Source: Erwinia sp. (GTDB lineage: Bacteria > Pseudomonadota > Gammaproteobacteria > Enterobacterales > Enterobacteriaceae). Taken from it: DNA of 64,000 bases. The notes below the pieces were generated by a model. That model ran no database searches, was not told the origin of the DNA, and saw only the letters and a list, made by a program, of their open reading frames with translations. Below are positions 31,053 to 40,514 of the stretch, piece by piece. The position numbers and the translations under genes are program-made. Where the stretch lies: assembly GCA_964016415.1 (NCBI GenBank), contig OZ024666.1, forward strand, positions 682,001 through 746,000, in the 5' to 3' direction. Numbering within the stretch: the stretch's first letter is position 1; every line of letters starts with the position of its first letter.

Positions 31053-33299
31053 ATGTTGATACAACTGCGCGAGATTGTTGAAAAAGTAGCCAGTGCACCA
31101 CGTATTGCTGATGCATTGAATATTCTGGTGCAGGAAATCTGCCAGGCTATGGACACCGAGGTTTGTTCAGTCTATCTGGCTGACCATGATCGACAGTGTT
31201 ACTACCTGATGGCCACGCGTGGACTGAAACTCCCGCGCGGAAGAACAGTGACCCTGGCTTTCAATGAAGGGATTGTTGGTCTGGTGGGCCGGCTGGCAGA
31301 GCCAATCAATCTGGCTGACGCGCAGAGTCATCCCAGTTTTAAGTATGTCCCCTCGGTTAAAGAGGAGAACTTTCGTTCTTTCCTCGGGGTGCCGATGATT
31401 CGCCGCCGTCAGTTACTGGGTGTGCTGGTTGTGCAGCAGCGGGTACACCGACAATTTGATGAAAGCGAAGAGTCTTTCCTTGTCACCCTTGCCACACAAA
31501 TGGCAACCATTCTTTCCCAGTCACAGCTCAATGCACTGTTCGGTCAATACCGACAAACCCGCATTCAGGCTCTGGCCGCGGCCTCGGGCGTTGCCGTTGC
31601 TGAAGGGTGGGTAGACACTCTTCAGCCCTCGCTGGAGCAGGTTTTCGCCGCATCAACACTGGATACAGGACGTGAAAGAGAGCGTCTTTCTCTGGCGATT
31701 GACGAGGCAGCCAGTGAATTCAGGCGCTACAGCAAACGCTTCACCGCCAGTGTACAAAAAGAGAGCGCGGCAATTTTCGATCTCTACTCTCACCTGCTGA
31801 ATGATGCTCGTCTGAAAAAAGATCTTTTCGCTGAGATAGACGCTGGTGCCGTCGCTGAGTGGGCGGTGAAAACCGTGATTGAAAAGTTTGCTGCTCAGTT
31901 TGCTGAATTGCAGGATAACTACCTGCGCGAGCGTGCTGGTGACTTGCGGGTGCTGGGACAACGTCTGCTATTTCATCTCGACGATACGCTGCAGGGCACA
32001 CATGCCTGGCCGGAGCGTTTTATTCTTGTCGCCGATGAATTGACCGCCACAACCCTGGCGGAGTTACCTCATGAAAGGCTGGTGGGGGTTGTGGTACGCG
32101 ATGGCGCTGCGAACTCTCATGCCGCGATTATGGTGCGTGCGATGGGGATCCCTACTGTGATGGGGGCTGATATTCAGCCGGAGATCCTCAATCACCGTCT
32201 GCTGATTGTGGATGGTTATCGTGGCGAAGTACTGATTGACCCTGAACCGGTATTAGTTCAGGAGTATCAGCGTCTGATCAGGGAAGAAAATGCGCTGAGC
32301 AGACTGGCTGATGATCTGCGGGACAAGCCAGCCCGGTTAAAGAGCGGTGAAAGTATCACGGTGATGCTGAATGCGGGTCTGAGTGCCGAGCATGAAAAGG
32401 CGCTGGGTGATGGTGTTGACGGTGTCGGCCTGTACCGTACCGAAATCCCTTTTATGTTACAAAGTGGCTTTCCCTCTGAAGAAGAGCAAGTTGCACAATA
32501 TCAGGGCACGTTACAACTTTTCCTTGATAAACCGGTGACGTTACGCACCCTGGATGTCGGTGCCGACAAGCAACTGCCTTACATGCCGATTAGTGAAGAA
32601 AACCCCAGTCTTGGCTGGCGAGGGATTCGCCTGACCCTGGATCAGCCAGAAATTTTTCTGATCCAAGTGCGGGCGATGATGCGCGCTAATGTCGCCAGTA
32701 ACAATCTCAGCATCTTGCTGCCGATGATCACTAGTATTGATGAAGTTGATGATGCTCGCCGGCTGATCGTGCGTGCGGCAGGTGAAGTAGAGGAGATGTT
32801 GGGCTACGTTATTCCGTTACCGCGTCTTGGCATTATGCTGGAAGTGCCGGCGATGGTTTACATGATCCCACACCTGGCGGGCAGAGTCGATTTTGTCTCC
32901 GTGGGGACCAATGATCTTACCCAATATGTGCTGGCGGTCGATCGTAACAATACCCGAGTGGCCAATTTATATGACAGTCTTCATCCGGCCATGCTCAATG
33001 TCTTAGCTTCGATTATCCACCAGTCAGCCTCTGTGGAGATTGCGGTGAGTTTATGTGGTGAAATGGCCGGGGATCCCATGAGCGTTGCACTGCTGGTTGG
33101 TATGGGATATCGCCAGCTGAGTATGAATGGACGCAATGTTGCGAGGGTGAAATATCTGCTTTCTCATTTGCATATCGATGAAGCAGAAAGACTGTCACAA
33201 GACTGCCTCATCGCGGCATCGACGAAAGAAGTGCGTCAAGAAGTATCTGATTTTATGGAGCAGCGCGGTCTTGGCGGGCTAATTCGTGGTGGACGTTAA
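31053..33299 (+). CDS. ptsP: Phosphoenolpyruvate-protein phosphotransferase of the nitrogen PTS (EI-Ntr)
   Basis: 748 aa, as in E. coli. An N-terminal GAF domain (about 1-170), which senses glutamine/2-oxoglutarate in E. coli, is followed by an enzyme I module. The phosphorylated histidine is H356 in GAANSHAAIMVRAMGIP. The PEP-binding barrel has GVGLYRTEIPFM, LGWRGIRLTLD, MLEVPAMVYM, SVGTNDLTQYVLAVDR and SLCGEMAG with the active-site Cys. It feeds phosphate to NPr and EIIA-Ntr. Follows rppH directly. Confidence 0.97.
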   Translation: MLIQLREIVEKVASAPRIADALNILVQEICQAMDTEVCSVYLADHDRQCYYLMATRGLKLPRGRTVTLAFNEGIVGLVGRLAEPINLADAQSHPSFKYVPSVKEENFRSFLGVPMIRRRQLLGVLVVQQRVHRQFDESEESFLVTLATQMATILSQSQLNALFGQYRQTRIQALAAASGVAVAEGWVDTLQPSLEQVFAASTLDTGRERERLSLAIDEAASEFRRYSKRFTASVQKESAAIFDLYSHLLNDARLKKDLFAEIDAGAVAEWAVKTVIEKFAAQFAELQDNYLRERAGDLRVLGQRLLFHLDDTLQGTHAWPERFILVADELTATTLAELPHERLVGVVVRDGAANSHAAIMVRAMGIPTVMGADIQPEILNHRLLIVDGYRGEVLIDPEPVLVQEYQRLIREENALSRLADDLRDKPARLKSGESITVMLNAGLSAEHEKALGDGVDGVGLYRTEIPFMLQSGFPSEEEQVAQYQGTLQLFLDKPVTLRTLDVGADKQLPYMPISEENPSLGWRGIRLTLDQPEIFLIQVRAMMRANVASNNLSILLPMITSIDEVDDARRLIVRAAGEVEEMLGYVIPLPRLGIMLEVPAMVYMIPHLAGRVDFVSVGTNDLTQYVLAVDRNNTRVANLYDSLHPAMLNVLASIIHQSASVEIAVSLCGEMAGDPMSVALLVGMGYRQLSMNGRNVARVKYLLSHLHIDEAERLSQDCLIAASTKEVRQEVSDFMEQRGLGGLIRGGR

Positions 33300-33409
33300 A
33301 GCAAATATCCCGGTTGCACCGTGATTCCCCGCTGAGTGTGTTATGATGCTGCCCGCTATCCGTTAATATATGAGCCTCTATTCAGGGCTGACGCGAGACA
33401 GGGTAAACG

Positions 33410-34291
33410 ATGACAAACAGCTATCTGGCTTTTCCTCAATTTGATCCGGTAATTTTTTCTGTTGGACCACTTTCTCTCCATTGGTATGGTTTGATGTATC
33501 TGGTGGGATTCGTTTTTGCGATGTGGCTGGCTCTTCGTCGGGCGAAAGCACCCGGCAGTGGCTGGAAAAAACAGGAAGTAGAAAATCTGCTTTATATTGG
33601 TTTTCTCGGGGTGTTCCTGGGTGGGCGTATAGGCTATGTCCTGTTTTATAATCTGCCTCTGTTTCTTGATAACCCGCTCTACCTGTTCAAAGTCTGGGAT
33701 GGCGGTATGTCATTCCACGGCGGCTTACTCGGCGTGATTGTTGTAATGTTATGGTTTGCACACCGTACACACCGTCATTTTTTACAAGTCTCTGATTTTA
33801 TTGCACCGCTTATCCCTTTCGGGCTGGGTGCCGGCAGATTGGGAAATTTTATCAACGGTGAGCTCTGGGGGCGTGTTGCGCCTGATTTTTCCTGGGCCAT
33901 GCTCTTTCCGGGTTCGCGCAGCGATGATATCGCTCTGGTAGCAACTCACCCCGAATGGCAGAGTTTATTAACTACTTACGGTGTTCTGCCTCGTCACCCT
34001 TCACAGCTCTATGAGATGCTGCTGGAGGGGGTGGTATTATTTATCATACTGAATCTTTTTATCCGTAAAAAACGCCCTATGGGGGCAGTGTCAGGATTAT
34101 TTTTAATCGGTTACGGCCTGTTCCGTATCGTTGTTGAGTTCTTCCGTCAGCCCGATGCGCAACTGGGACTATTTGATGACCTGATCAGTATGGGGCAGAT
34201 CCTTTCACTGCCGATGATCGTTGTGGGTATCATCATGATGATTTGGGCCTATCGTCGTCATCCTGTCGGTACAGTCCAGGAGCAAAAATGA
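33410..34291 (+). CDS. lgt: Prolipoprotein diacylglyceryl transferase
   Basis: 293-aa inner-membrane enzyme adding diacylglycerol to the lipobox cysteine, the first and essential step of lipoprotein maturation. Seven membrane spans. Signature stretches: [10 protein letters not shown] (catalytic His), [17 protein letters not shown] (the Lgt signature), [21 protein letters not shown]. The stop overlaps the thyA start (ATGA). Confidence 0.96.
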   Translation: MTNSYLAFPQFDPVIFSVGPLSLHWYGLMYLVGFVFAMWLALRRAKAPGSGWKKQEVENLLYIGFLGVFLGGRIGYVLFYNLPLFLDNPLYLFKVWDGGMSFHGGLLGVIVVMLWFAHRTHRHFLQVSDFIAPLIPFGLGAGRLGNFINGELWGRVAPDFSWAMLFPGSRSDDIALVATHPEWQSLLTTYGVLPRHPSQLYEMLLEGVVLFIILNLFIRKKRPMGAVSGLFLIGYGLFRIVVEFFRQPDAQLGLFDDLISMGQILSLPMIVVGIIMMIWAYRRHPVGTVQEQK

Positions 34292-35082
34292 AGCAGTATC
34301 TGGCATTAATGCAAAAAGTGTTCGACGAAGGCACCGCGAAGCAGGATCGTACTGGCACGGGAACACGCTCTCTCTTTGGTCATCAGATGCGTTTTGACCT
34401 GCAGCAAGGGTTCCCGCTGGTGACGACTAAAAAGTGTCATCTTCGCTCTATCATTCATGAGCTACTCTGGTTTCTCAATGGCGATACCAATATCGCCTAC
34501 CTGAAAGAGAATAAAGTCACCATCTGGGATGAATGGGCGGATGAGGCCGGAGATCTCGGCCCCGTGTATGGTAAGCAATGGCGAAGCTGGGGAGCCGCCG
34601 ATGGTCGTCAGATTGATCAGCTAGCCACTGTGCTCAAGCAGTTGAAGCAGGATCCTGATTCACGCCGTATCATCGTTTCGGCGTGGAATGTCGGAGAACT
34701 GGATCAGATGGCGCTGGCTCCCTGCCATGCTTTTTTCCAGTTCTATGTCGCTGATGGTAAGTTATCCTGCCAGTTATACCAGCGCTCGTGTGATGTTTTT
34801 CTGGGCTTGCCTTTCAACATTGCCAGTTATGCTTTACTGGTTCATATGATGGCGCAACAGTGTGATCTTGAGCCTGGTAATTTTGTCTGGACAGGCGGGG
34901 ATACCCACCTTTACTACAATCATCTTGAGCAGGCCGCTTTACAGCTGACGCGGGAACCACGTCCTCTGCCGACGCTGACTGTGCGTCGTAAACCTGACTC
35001 ACTTTTTGATTATCAGTTTGACGATTTTATGATCGAGGGATATGACCCTCACCCCGCGATAAAAGCCCCGGTCGCGGTTTGA
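34288..35082 (+). CDS. thyA: Thymidylate synthase
   Basis: 264-aa enzyme making dTMP from dUMP and methylene-THF, the same length as E. coli. Catalytic C146 in [32 protein letters not shown], and [14 protein letters not shown]. The start at 34288 (MKQYLALM) follows AGGAGCAAAA; a longer in-frame start inside lgt is not credible. Overlaps lgt by 4 bases, so translation is coupled. Confidence 0.97.
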   Translation: MKQYLALMQKVFDEGTAKQDRTGTGTRSLFGHQMRFDLQQGFPLVTTKKCHLRSIIHELLWFLNGDTNIAYLKENKVTIWDEWADEAGDLGPVYGKQWRSWGAADGRQIDQLATVLKQLKQDPDSRRIIVSAWNVGELDQMALAPCHAFFQFYVADGKLSCQLYQRSCDVFLGLPFNIASYALLVHMMAQQCDLEPGNFVWTGGDTHLYYNHLEQAALQLTREPRPLPTLTVRRKPDSLFDYQFDDFMIEGYDPHPAIKAPVAV

Positions 35083-35249
35083 TTACCGCTCTTTTTACGG
35101 GCAGGTATTATCCCTGCCTGTGAATTTCTCCGGTCTGATGCTTAGTTAAATGCAACACCCCGCAACAGACGCGCTCTCTTTGCCTGCCCGCCCGCTAAAG
35201 TAACCGCAACAGACTGTGCATCCTGCGGTTCACGATAAATAATCCGCCA

Positions 35250-35705
35250 ATGAATAAATTACGTGGTTTTACTCTGGCGGAGTTGATGGTAGTGATGATG
35301 ATTCTCGCCATCATGGGCGGTGTCTCGCTGCATAGCCGGCAGCGCTGGCAACAACACCAGCAGTTACTGCAAAATGCCCGACAAATACAACATTTCCTGA
35401 TACGTCTTCGGCTGGACGCTCACTGGTACAACCGGGCAAGAGTTATCGACTGGAAGCCAGATAAGCCACATTGTCTGAAGGTTGTCGGTGGTGCTGATTG
35501 CAGGTCGCCAGGCCGTGACAGTGTGCTGGTTAAAACATCGCAGGTGATGATAGAGAGTATCACTGAAGGTATGGGGTTTTATGGTCGTGAAAATGTCGCG
35601 CGTCCCGGGAGGATCGTGATTCGTAATCCTTCTGGTTCAGTGCATATCATCGTATCAACACGAGGGCGGGTGAGACTATGTCACTACAGCGAAGCGCCTT
35701 GTTAA
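35250..35705 (+). CDS. ppdA: Prepilin-peptidase-dependent pseudopilin PpdA
   Basis: 151-aa type IV pilin-like protein. The prepilin cleavage site lies between G6 and F7 (KLRG-FTLAELMVV) with Glu at +5, followed by the hydrophobic spine; the globular part has two cysteine pairs. E. coli PpdA occupies the same place upstream of recC. Probably a minor pseudopilin; its machine is not in this window. First gene of ppdA-ppdB-ygdB-ppdC. Confidence 0.9.
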   Translation: MNKLRGFTLAELMVVMMILAIMGGVSLHSRQRWQQHQQLLQNARQIQHFLIRLRLDAHWYNRARVIDWKPDKPHCLKVVGGADCRSPGRDSVLVKTSQVMIESITEGMGFYGRENVARPGRIVIRNPSGSVHIIVSTRGRVRLCHYSEAPC

Positions 35706-36232
35706 CTTCAGACAGTGGCTTTACGCTGACTGAAATGCTACTGGCACTGGCTCTCAGCAGCGTATTGTTTCTGGCGGCTGGCAGATCACTTCCCGCGTTG
35801 CATCAGCTCACGCTACGTAGCGGTCTGACATTTCAGCTGCATGAAGAATTACAGCAAATCATGGCGGTTATCGGGAAAACGCTACAGCGAGCGGGATATT
35901 GTCCCATCCGCTGTACAAAGGAGGCGCTTATCGTGAGTAAACAGTGCCTGCTGGTGCGCCTTGTCGATGTCACCGATGAAGCATCATCCCGTGAGCAACC
36001 GGCCTATGTGGGTTTTCGTTTTCGTGAAGGAAATATTGAAACACAGCGTAATATTCATCACTGTGGGGGGAGTGGCTGGGAAAGAATCAATGACCCGGCC
36101 ACGATAGTGGTGGATGATTTTGTTATTACGCGCCAGCAACGGCTAACAGCTATCACACTGGCGGTCCATTTGCGTGCATTTCCCTTTGTCCGCTTACGTT
36201 TGCAGCGCCTGATAGCGAGCCATAATTTATGA
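35678..36232 (+). CDS. ppdB: Prepilin-peptidase-dependent pseudopilin PpdB
   Basis: 184-aa GspJ/PulJ-like pseudopilin. Class III signal with cleavage at SDSG-FTLTEMLLAL and Glu at +5, then the hydrophobic helix. Overlaps the end of ppdA by 28 bases and the start of ygdB by 4, so the set is translationally coupled. Confidence 0.9.
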   Translation: MSLQRSALLTSDSGFTLTEMLLALALSSVLFLAAGRSLPALHQLTLRSGLTFQLHEELQQIMAVIGKTLQRAGYCPIRCTKEALIVSKQCLLVRLVDVTDEASSREQPAYVGFRFREGNIETQRNIHHCGGSGWERINDPATIVVDDFVITRQQRLTAITLAVHLRAFPFVRLRLQRLIASHNL

Positions 36233-36663
36233 ACGGTCAGCGTGGTGGCGCATCACTGACCGCAGTTGTGTTACTCTTACTGCTCGCGACAGGCTTGTTG
36301 CACGCATTTCAGCAACAGGCAATGGGATCATTACACTTGGTGGCTGACGAGAAACATTATATTCAGCAGGCATTAATGGCTGACTCGGCACTTGCCTGGG
36401 CCACTCGCGTTGAGTGGCGGGAAATAGTATCAGGCTGGCGTTGTCAGACAGAAAGAGAAAGTGGTTTACGCGCCTGTATCAGCCAGCCGTATCCCGAACG
36501 TATTCTGCTGCGTGGTGATACAGGAGAAGGGACCCTTGCACATTACCGTTGGGTACGCTGGTTTAGCTCCCGTGGTGCTGTAAACTGGCAGCCTCATGGC
36601 TGGCTCGATTACTGCCCTCTTAGCGATGCCCGACTGTGCGAACCGGCAAACAGCGATGAATAG
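36229..36663 (+). CDS. ygdB: YgdB-family pilin-like protein
   Basis: 144 aa. N-terminal hydrophobic helix after RGGASLTAVVLLLLL, which looks like a pilin signal but lacks both the aromatic +1 residue and the usual Glu at +5, as seen for GspK-like members. The C-terminal CPLSDARLCEP matches E. coli YgdB. Its start overlaps ppdB and its end overlaps ppdC. Confidence 0.85.
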   Translation: MNGQRGGASLTAVVLLLLLATGLLHAFQQQAMGSLHLVADEKHYIQQALMADSALAWATRVEWREIVSGWRCQTERESGLRACISQPYPERILLRGDTGEGTLAHYRWVRWFSSRGAVNWQPHGWLDYCPLSDARLCEPANSDE

Positions 36664-36955
36664 TCAGCGAGGCAGTAGCCTGCCGGAGGCATTAATCGCC
36701 TTGCTGTTGTTTGCCATCAGCATGTGTGGCCTGATGGAGTACCATCAGAGCGTGGTTCAGGGCGGGAGACAGCTTTATGCGCAACGTGAGGCATGGCGTC
36801 AGGCGTATCAAAGCTTGCAGATCGCCGGGCAAAAAGTGGGATCAGAGAGCTATCGCCTCACCAGTGGACCAGGTCATTGTCAGTGGTATCATAGCTTAGT
36901 GATCTCGTCCTATGGTAACCAGACTGAATTTAAGAAACTTGTCTGCTTAGACTGA
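36656..36955 (+). CDS. ppdC: Prepilin-peptidase-dependent pseudopilin PpdC
   Basis: 99-aa GspI-like minor pseudopilin: NSQRG-SSLPEALIALLLF has Ser at +1 and Glu at +5. Start taken at 36656, inside the last codons of ygdB, because this puts the signal at the N-terminus as in E. coli. Last of the pilin-like genes, about 100 bases before recC. Confidence 0.85.
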   Translation: MNSQRGSSLPEALIALLLFAISMCGLMEYHQSVVQGGRQLYAQREAWRQAYQSLQIAGQKVGSESYRLTSGPGHCQWYHSLVISSYGNQTEFKKLVCLD

Positions 36956-37054
36956 CTCTGAAGGTGCGCTCAGCTTTAATAAGGGCGGAAAGGCAAAGAG
37001 TCTGGATACGACGTTTGTGTGGTGAATGCAGTAAAACAGGTACAGGTCACAGGC

Positions 37055-40000
37055 ATGTTTACAGTCTATCATTCTAACCAGTTAGCGTTGCTGAAAATGC
37101 TTGCATCATCTTTGATCGCAGGCCAGCCCTTACGCGATCCTTTTCAGTCAGAAGTAGTGTTAGTACAAAGTCCGGGGATGGCACAGTGGCTACAAATTGA
37201 ACTTGCAGAGCAGTTTGGTATTGCCGCCAATATTACCTTTCCACTTCCTGCCACCTTTATCTGGGATATGTTCGTTACCGTACTGCCGGGTATACCGAAA
37301 GAGAGTGCCTTTACCAAATCGGCCATGAGCTGGAAACTGATGGCAATATTGCCGGAAAAACTGGCAAATCCGGGGTTCACTCTGCTGAAAACTTATTTGA
37401 GTGATGACAGTGATCAGCGCAAGTTATTTCAGCTGGCTTCGCGCATCGCCGACCTTTTTGACCAGTATCTGGTTTATCGGGCTGACTGGCTCAACCTTTG
37501 GCAACAGGGAAAAAGAGTCAGTGAGTTAGGTGATGAGCAGGAGTGGCAGGCTGTTTTGTGGTGTGAACTGGTGGAGTACACCGAGCGACATGAGCAACCA
37601 AAATGGCATCGCGCTAACCTCTATGCACAATTTATCTCTACCCTGGAGAACAGCACAGAGTGTCCGGCGGGTTTGCCTGACAGGGTCTTCATTTGTGGTA
37701 TTTCTGCTTTACCACCGGTTTATCTCCAGGCCCTGCAAGCTCTGGGAAAACATATTGATATCCATCTGTTATTTACTAATCCCTGTCGCCACTACTGGGG
37801 TGACATTCAGGATTATGCCTTTCTGGCAAAATTGCAAAGTCGCCGCCGCCAGCATTACACTCAGGGGCATCAGGTATCACTGTTTGATTCTGCAGAGCCA
37901 CATACTCTGTTCAATGAACAGGGAGAGCAGCAACTGAGTAACCCGCTGCTGGCTTCCTGGGGCAAACTGGGGCGCGATAATCTTTACCTGTTAGCGCAGG
38001 CTGAGAGTCTGGAAATCGATGCTTTTGTTGATATTGACCCTGATACGTTGCTCCGGACTGTACAGCGTGACTTACTTGAGCTGGAAGACCACGCCGTGAT
38101 CGGACTGAGCCGTGAGTCATGGTCAGAAAGCAGTAAAAAACGTCTGCTGCGAAGTGAGGATGATTCACTGCGGGTTCATGTTTGCCACAGTCCCCAGCGT
38201 GAAGTCGAAATTCTGCAAGATTGTCTGCTGGATATGATGGTCCGCGATCCTGAGTTAGCGCCACGAGATATTATTGTCATGGTGGCTGATGTCGATGCTT
38301 ACACGCCTTTCATCCAGTCAGTATTCGGCAGCACCCCATCAGAGCGTTATGTGCCTTTTTCCATCTCTGATCGTAGCGCAGCGCAAATGCATCCGGTAAT
38401 CCAGGCGTTTATTACTTTGCTTGGATTGCCAGAAAGTCGTTTTACCGCTGAAGATGTGTTGACCCTGCTGGAAGTGCCTGCGCTGGCCAACCGTTTCTCT
38501 ATCGATGAAGAGGGGTTAAAACGACTGCGTGATTGGGTAGTTGCTTCGGGTATTCGCTGGGGGCTGGATGATGACACCATGCTGGCGCACTCACTGCCAG
38601 TGACCGGACAACACACATGGCAGTTTGGATTAACCCGGATGTTGCTTGGTTATGCGATGCAAAGTGAGGCGGGGAGCTGGCGTGCGGTGTTACCCTTTGA
38701 TGAATCCAGTGGTCTGATTGCTGAACTGGCCGGACATCTGGCTCAGTTGCTGGCATTACTGCATAAATGGCGTGCGCAATTGACCACCCTACGTACGCTT
38801 ACTGAGTGGTTACCCCTGTGTCGGACATTAATTGATGATTTTTTTACCACTGACGCTGAGGCTGATGCTGCTTTAACCTTGCTGGAAACGCAGTGGCAGC
38901 GGCTACTGAAGCAGGGAATAGAGGCGGGGTATCAGCAACCTATTCCGATATCCCTGCTGCGTGATGATCTGCATGGGCGGCTGAATAATGAGAGGATAAG
39001 CCAGCGTTTTCTCGCCGGGCCAGTAAATTTTTGTACTCTTATGCCAATGCGTTCAATCCCATTTAAAGTGGTCTGTCTGCTCGGGATGAATGATGGTATC
39101 TATCCGCGGACATTACCCCCGCTGGGTTTTGATCTGATGAGCCAGAAACCGCGTAAAGGAGATCGTAGCCGGCGTGATGATGATCGCTATTTGTTTCTTG
39201 AAGCGCTCAACGCCGCACAACATCGGCTCTATATCAGCTATATTGGTCGCTCGGTCCAGGACAATACTCCCCGTTTTCCCTCTGTTCTGGTCAGTGAGCT
39301 GCTGGAGTATGTCAGTCAGAGTTTCTGCCTGCCGGGTGATGAAAAGCGGGATGTGGATAGCAGTGCTGCTGGCGTGATGCGTCATCTGCATATTCAGCAC
39401 TGTCGTACGCCGTTTGCGGCAGAGAACTTTATACCGCAGGCCACCTTCTGCAGTTATGCCAGCGAATGGTTACCTGCGGCCGCCGGAGAGGGGGATGCGC
39501 AAGCCGCTTTTGTACAGCCGTTACCGGCACTGACGCTGACTGAATTGCGTGTTGAACAGTTGATCGCATTCTGGCGGCATCCGGTACGGGCTTTTTTCCG
39601 TCAGCGATTAGGGGTTACTCTGGTTCAGGAAGAAGATGAGTTGCCGGATACAGAACCTTTTACGCTCGATAACCTCAGTCGTTATCAATTAAATAACCTG
39701 TTGCTGAATGCGCTGGTCGAAGGTACTTCAACCGAACAACTCTATCTGCGTCAGCGGGCTGCAGGGCATCTGCCTTACGGACCTTATGGTCAGCTGTTCT
39801 GGCAGCAGCAATGTGACGATCTTAGTGAACTGGCCTCCCTTATTCGTGATCAACGTCAGCCTGGTGAATATCAGGAAATAGCATTGAATATCAAAGGAAT
39901 AATCCTGACAGGATGGTTGCCCGATGTGCAAAGCGATGGCTTACTACGCTGGCGGCCCGGCACACTCAATTTTAGTGACGGACTGGCGGTATGGATCGAA

Positions 40001-40429
40001 CATCTGGTCTATTGTTCACAGGGTGGCGGAGGTACCAGCCGTATGTATGGTCGACAGCAGAGTGCCTGGTGTTTCCCGCGACTCTCGCCGGAATTTGCTG
40101 GTGAACAACTAGAAATGATGATTGAGGGTTACCTGCAGGGTATGTCGCAACCCTTGCTGTTACCATTGAAAAGTGCCGGAGCCTGGATCAGCAGTTGTTA
40201 TGATAAACAGAGTGGTCTCATCATCCAGGATGAAATGACGCAACAGAAAGCGCAAACTAAATTTAATCAGGCGTGGCAGGGGGGTTATCAAACTATCGGA
40301 GAGATCAGTGACCCCTATCTGGCGCGGTTGTTACGCAGAATGGATGAGCATCACTGGCAGGAGATTATGCATCATGCTACACGCTGGTTATTACCGCTGT
40401 TACAACACCATAGTGGTGAAGAAACCTAA
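37055..40429 (+). CDS. recC: Exodeoxyribonuclease V gamma chain RecC
   Basis: 1124-aa subunit of RecBCD that recognises Chi and splits the DNA duplex. Length agrees with E. coli (1122). Conserved runs include SPGMAQWLQIELAEQFGIAANI, FHVCHSPQREVE-like VHVCHSPQREVEIL, GPVNFCTLMPMRSIPFKVVCLLGMNDG and MSQKPRKGDRSRRDDDRYLFLEAL. The E. coli-like start MFTVYHSN at 37055 is preferred to a GTG at 37019 in the same frame. Same order as E. coli: recC-ptrA-recB-recD. Confidence 0.96.
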   Translation: MFTVYHSNQLALLKMLASSLIAGQPLRDPFQSEVVLVQSPGMAQWLQIELAEQFGIAANITFPLPATFIWDMFVTVLPGIPKESAFTKSAMSWKLMAILPEKLANPGFTLLKTYLSDDSDQRKLFQLASRIADLFDQYLVYRADWLNLWQQGKRVSELGDEQEWQAVLWCELVEYTERHEQPKWHRANLYAQFISTLENSTECPAGLPDRVFICGISALPPVYLQALQALGKHIDIHLLFTNPCRHYWGDIQDYAFLAKLQSRRRQHYTQGHQVSLFDSAEPHTLFNEQGEQQLSNPLLASWGKLGRDNLYLLAQAESLEIDAFVDIDPDTLLRTVQRDLLELEDHAVIGLSRESWSESSKKRLLRSEDDSLRVHVCHSPQREVEILQDCLLDMMVRDPELAPRDIIVMVADVDAYTPFIQSVFGSTPSERYVPFSISDRSAAQMHPVIQAFITLLGLPESRFTAEDVLTLLEVPALANRFSIDEEGLKRLRDWVVASGIRWGLDDDTMLAHSLPVTGQHTWQFGLTRMLLGYAMQSEAGSWRAVLPFDESSGLIAELAGHLAQLLALLHKWRAQLTTLRTLTEWLPLCRTLIDDFFTTDAEADAALTLLETQWQRLLKQGIEAGYQQPIPISLLRDDLHGRLNNERISQRFLAGPVNFCTLMPMRSIPFKVVCLLGMNDGIYPRTLPPLGFDLMSQKPRKGDRSRRDDDRYLFLEALNAAQHRLYISYIGRSVQDNTPRFPSVLVSELLEYVSQSFCLPGDEKRDVDSSAAGVMRHLHIQHCRTPFAAENFIPQATFCSYASEWLPAAAGEGDAQAAFVQPLPALTLTELRVEQLIAFWRHPVRAFFRQRLGVTLVQEEDELPDTEPFTLDNLSRYQLNNLLLNALVEGTSTEQLYLRQRAAGHLPYGPYGQLFWQQQCDDLSELASLIRDQRQPGEYQEIALNIKGIILTGWLPDVQSDGLLRWRPGTLNFSDGLAVWIEHLVYCSQGGGGTSRMYGRQQSAWCFPRLSPEFAGEQLEMMIEGYLQGMSQPLLLPLKSAGAWISSCYDKQSGLIIQDEMTQQKAQTKFNQAWQGGYQTIGEISDPYLARLLRRMDEHHWQEIMHHATRWLLPLLQHHSGEET

Positions 40430-40514
40430 GCCTTTATACTGGCACTGAAGATGAAATATCAGCGTGCCAGAGTTGTGATGCGGTTACATAAAATTGAATC
40501 TCTGAGGAGTGCGG

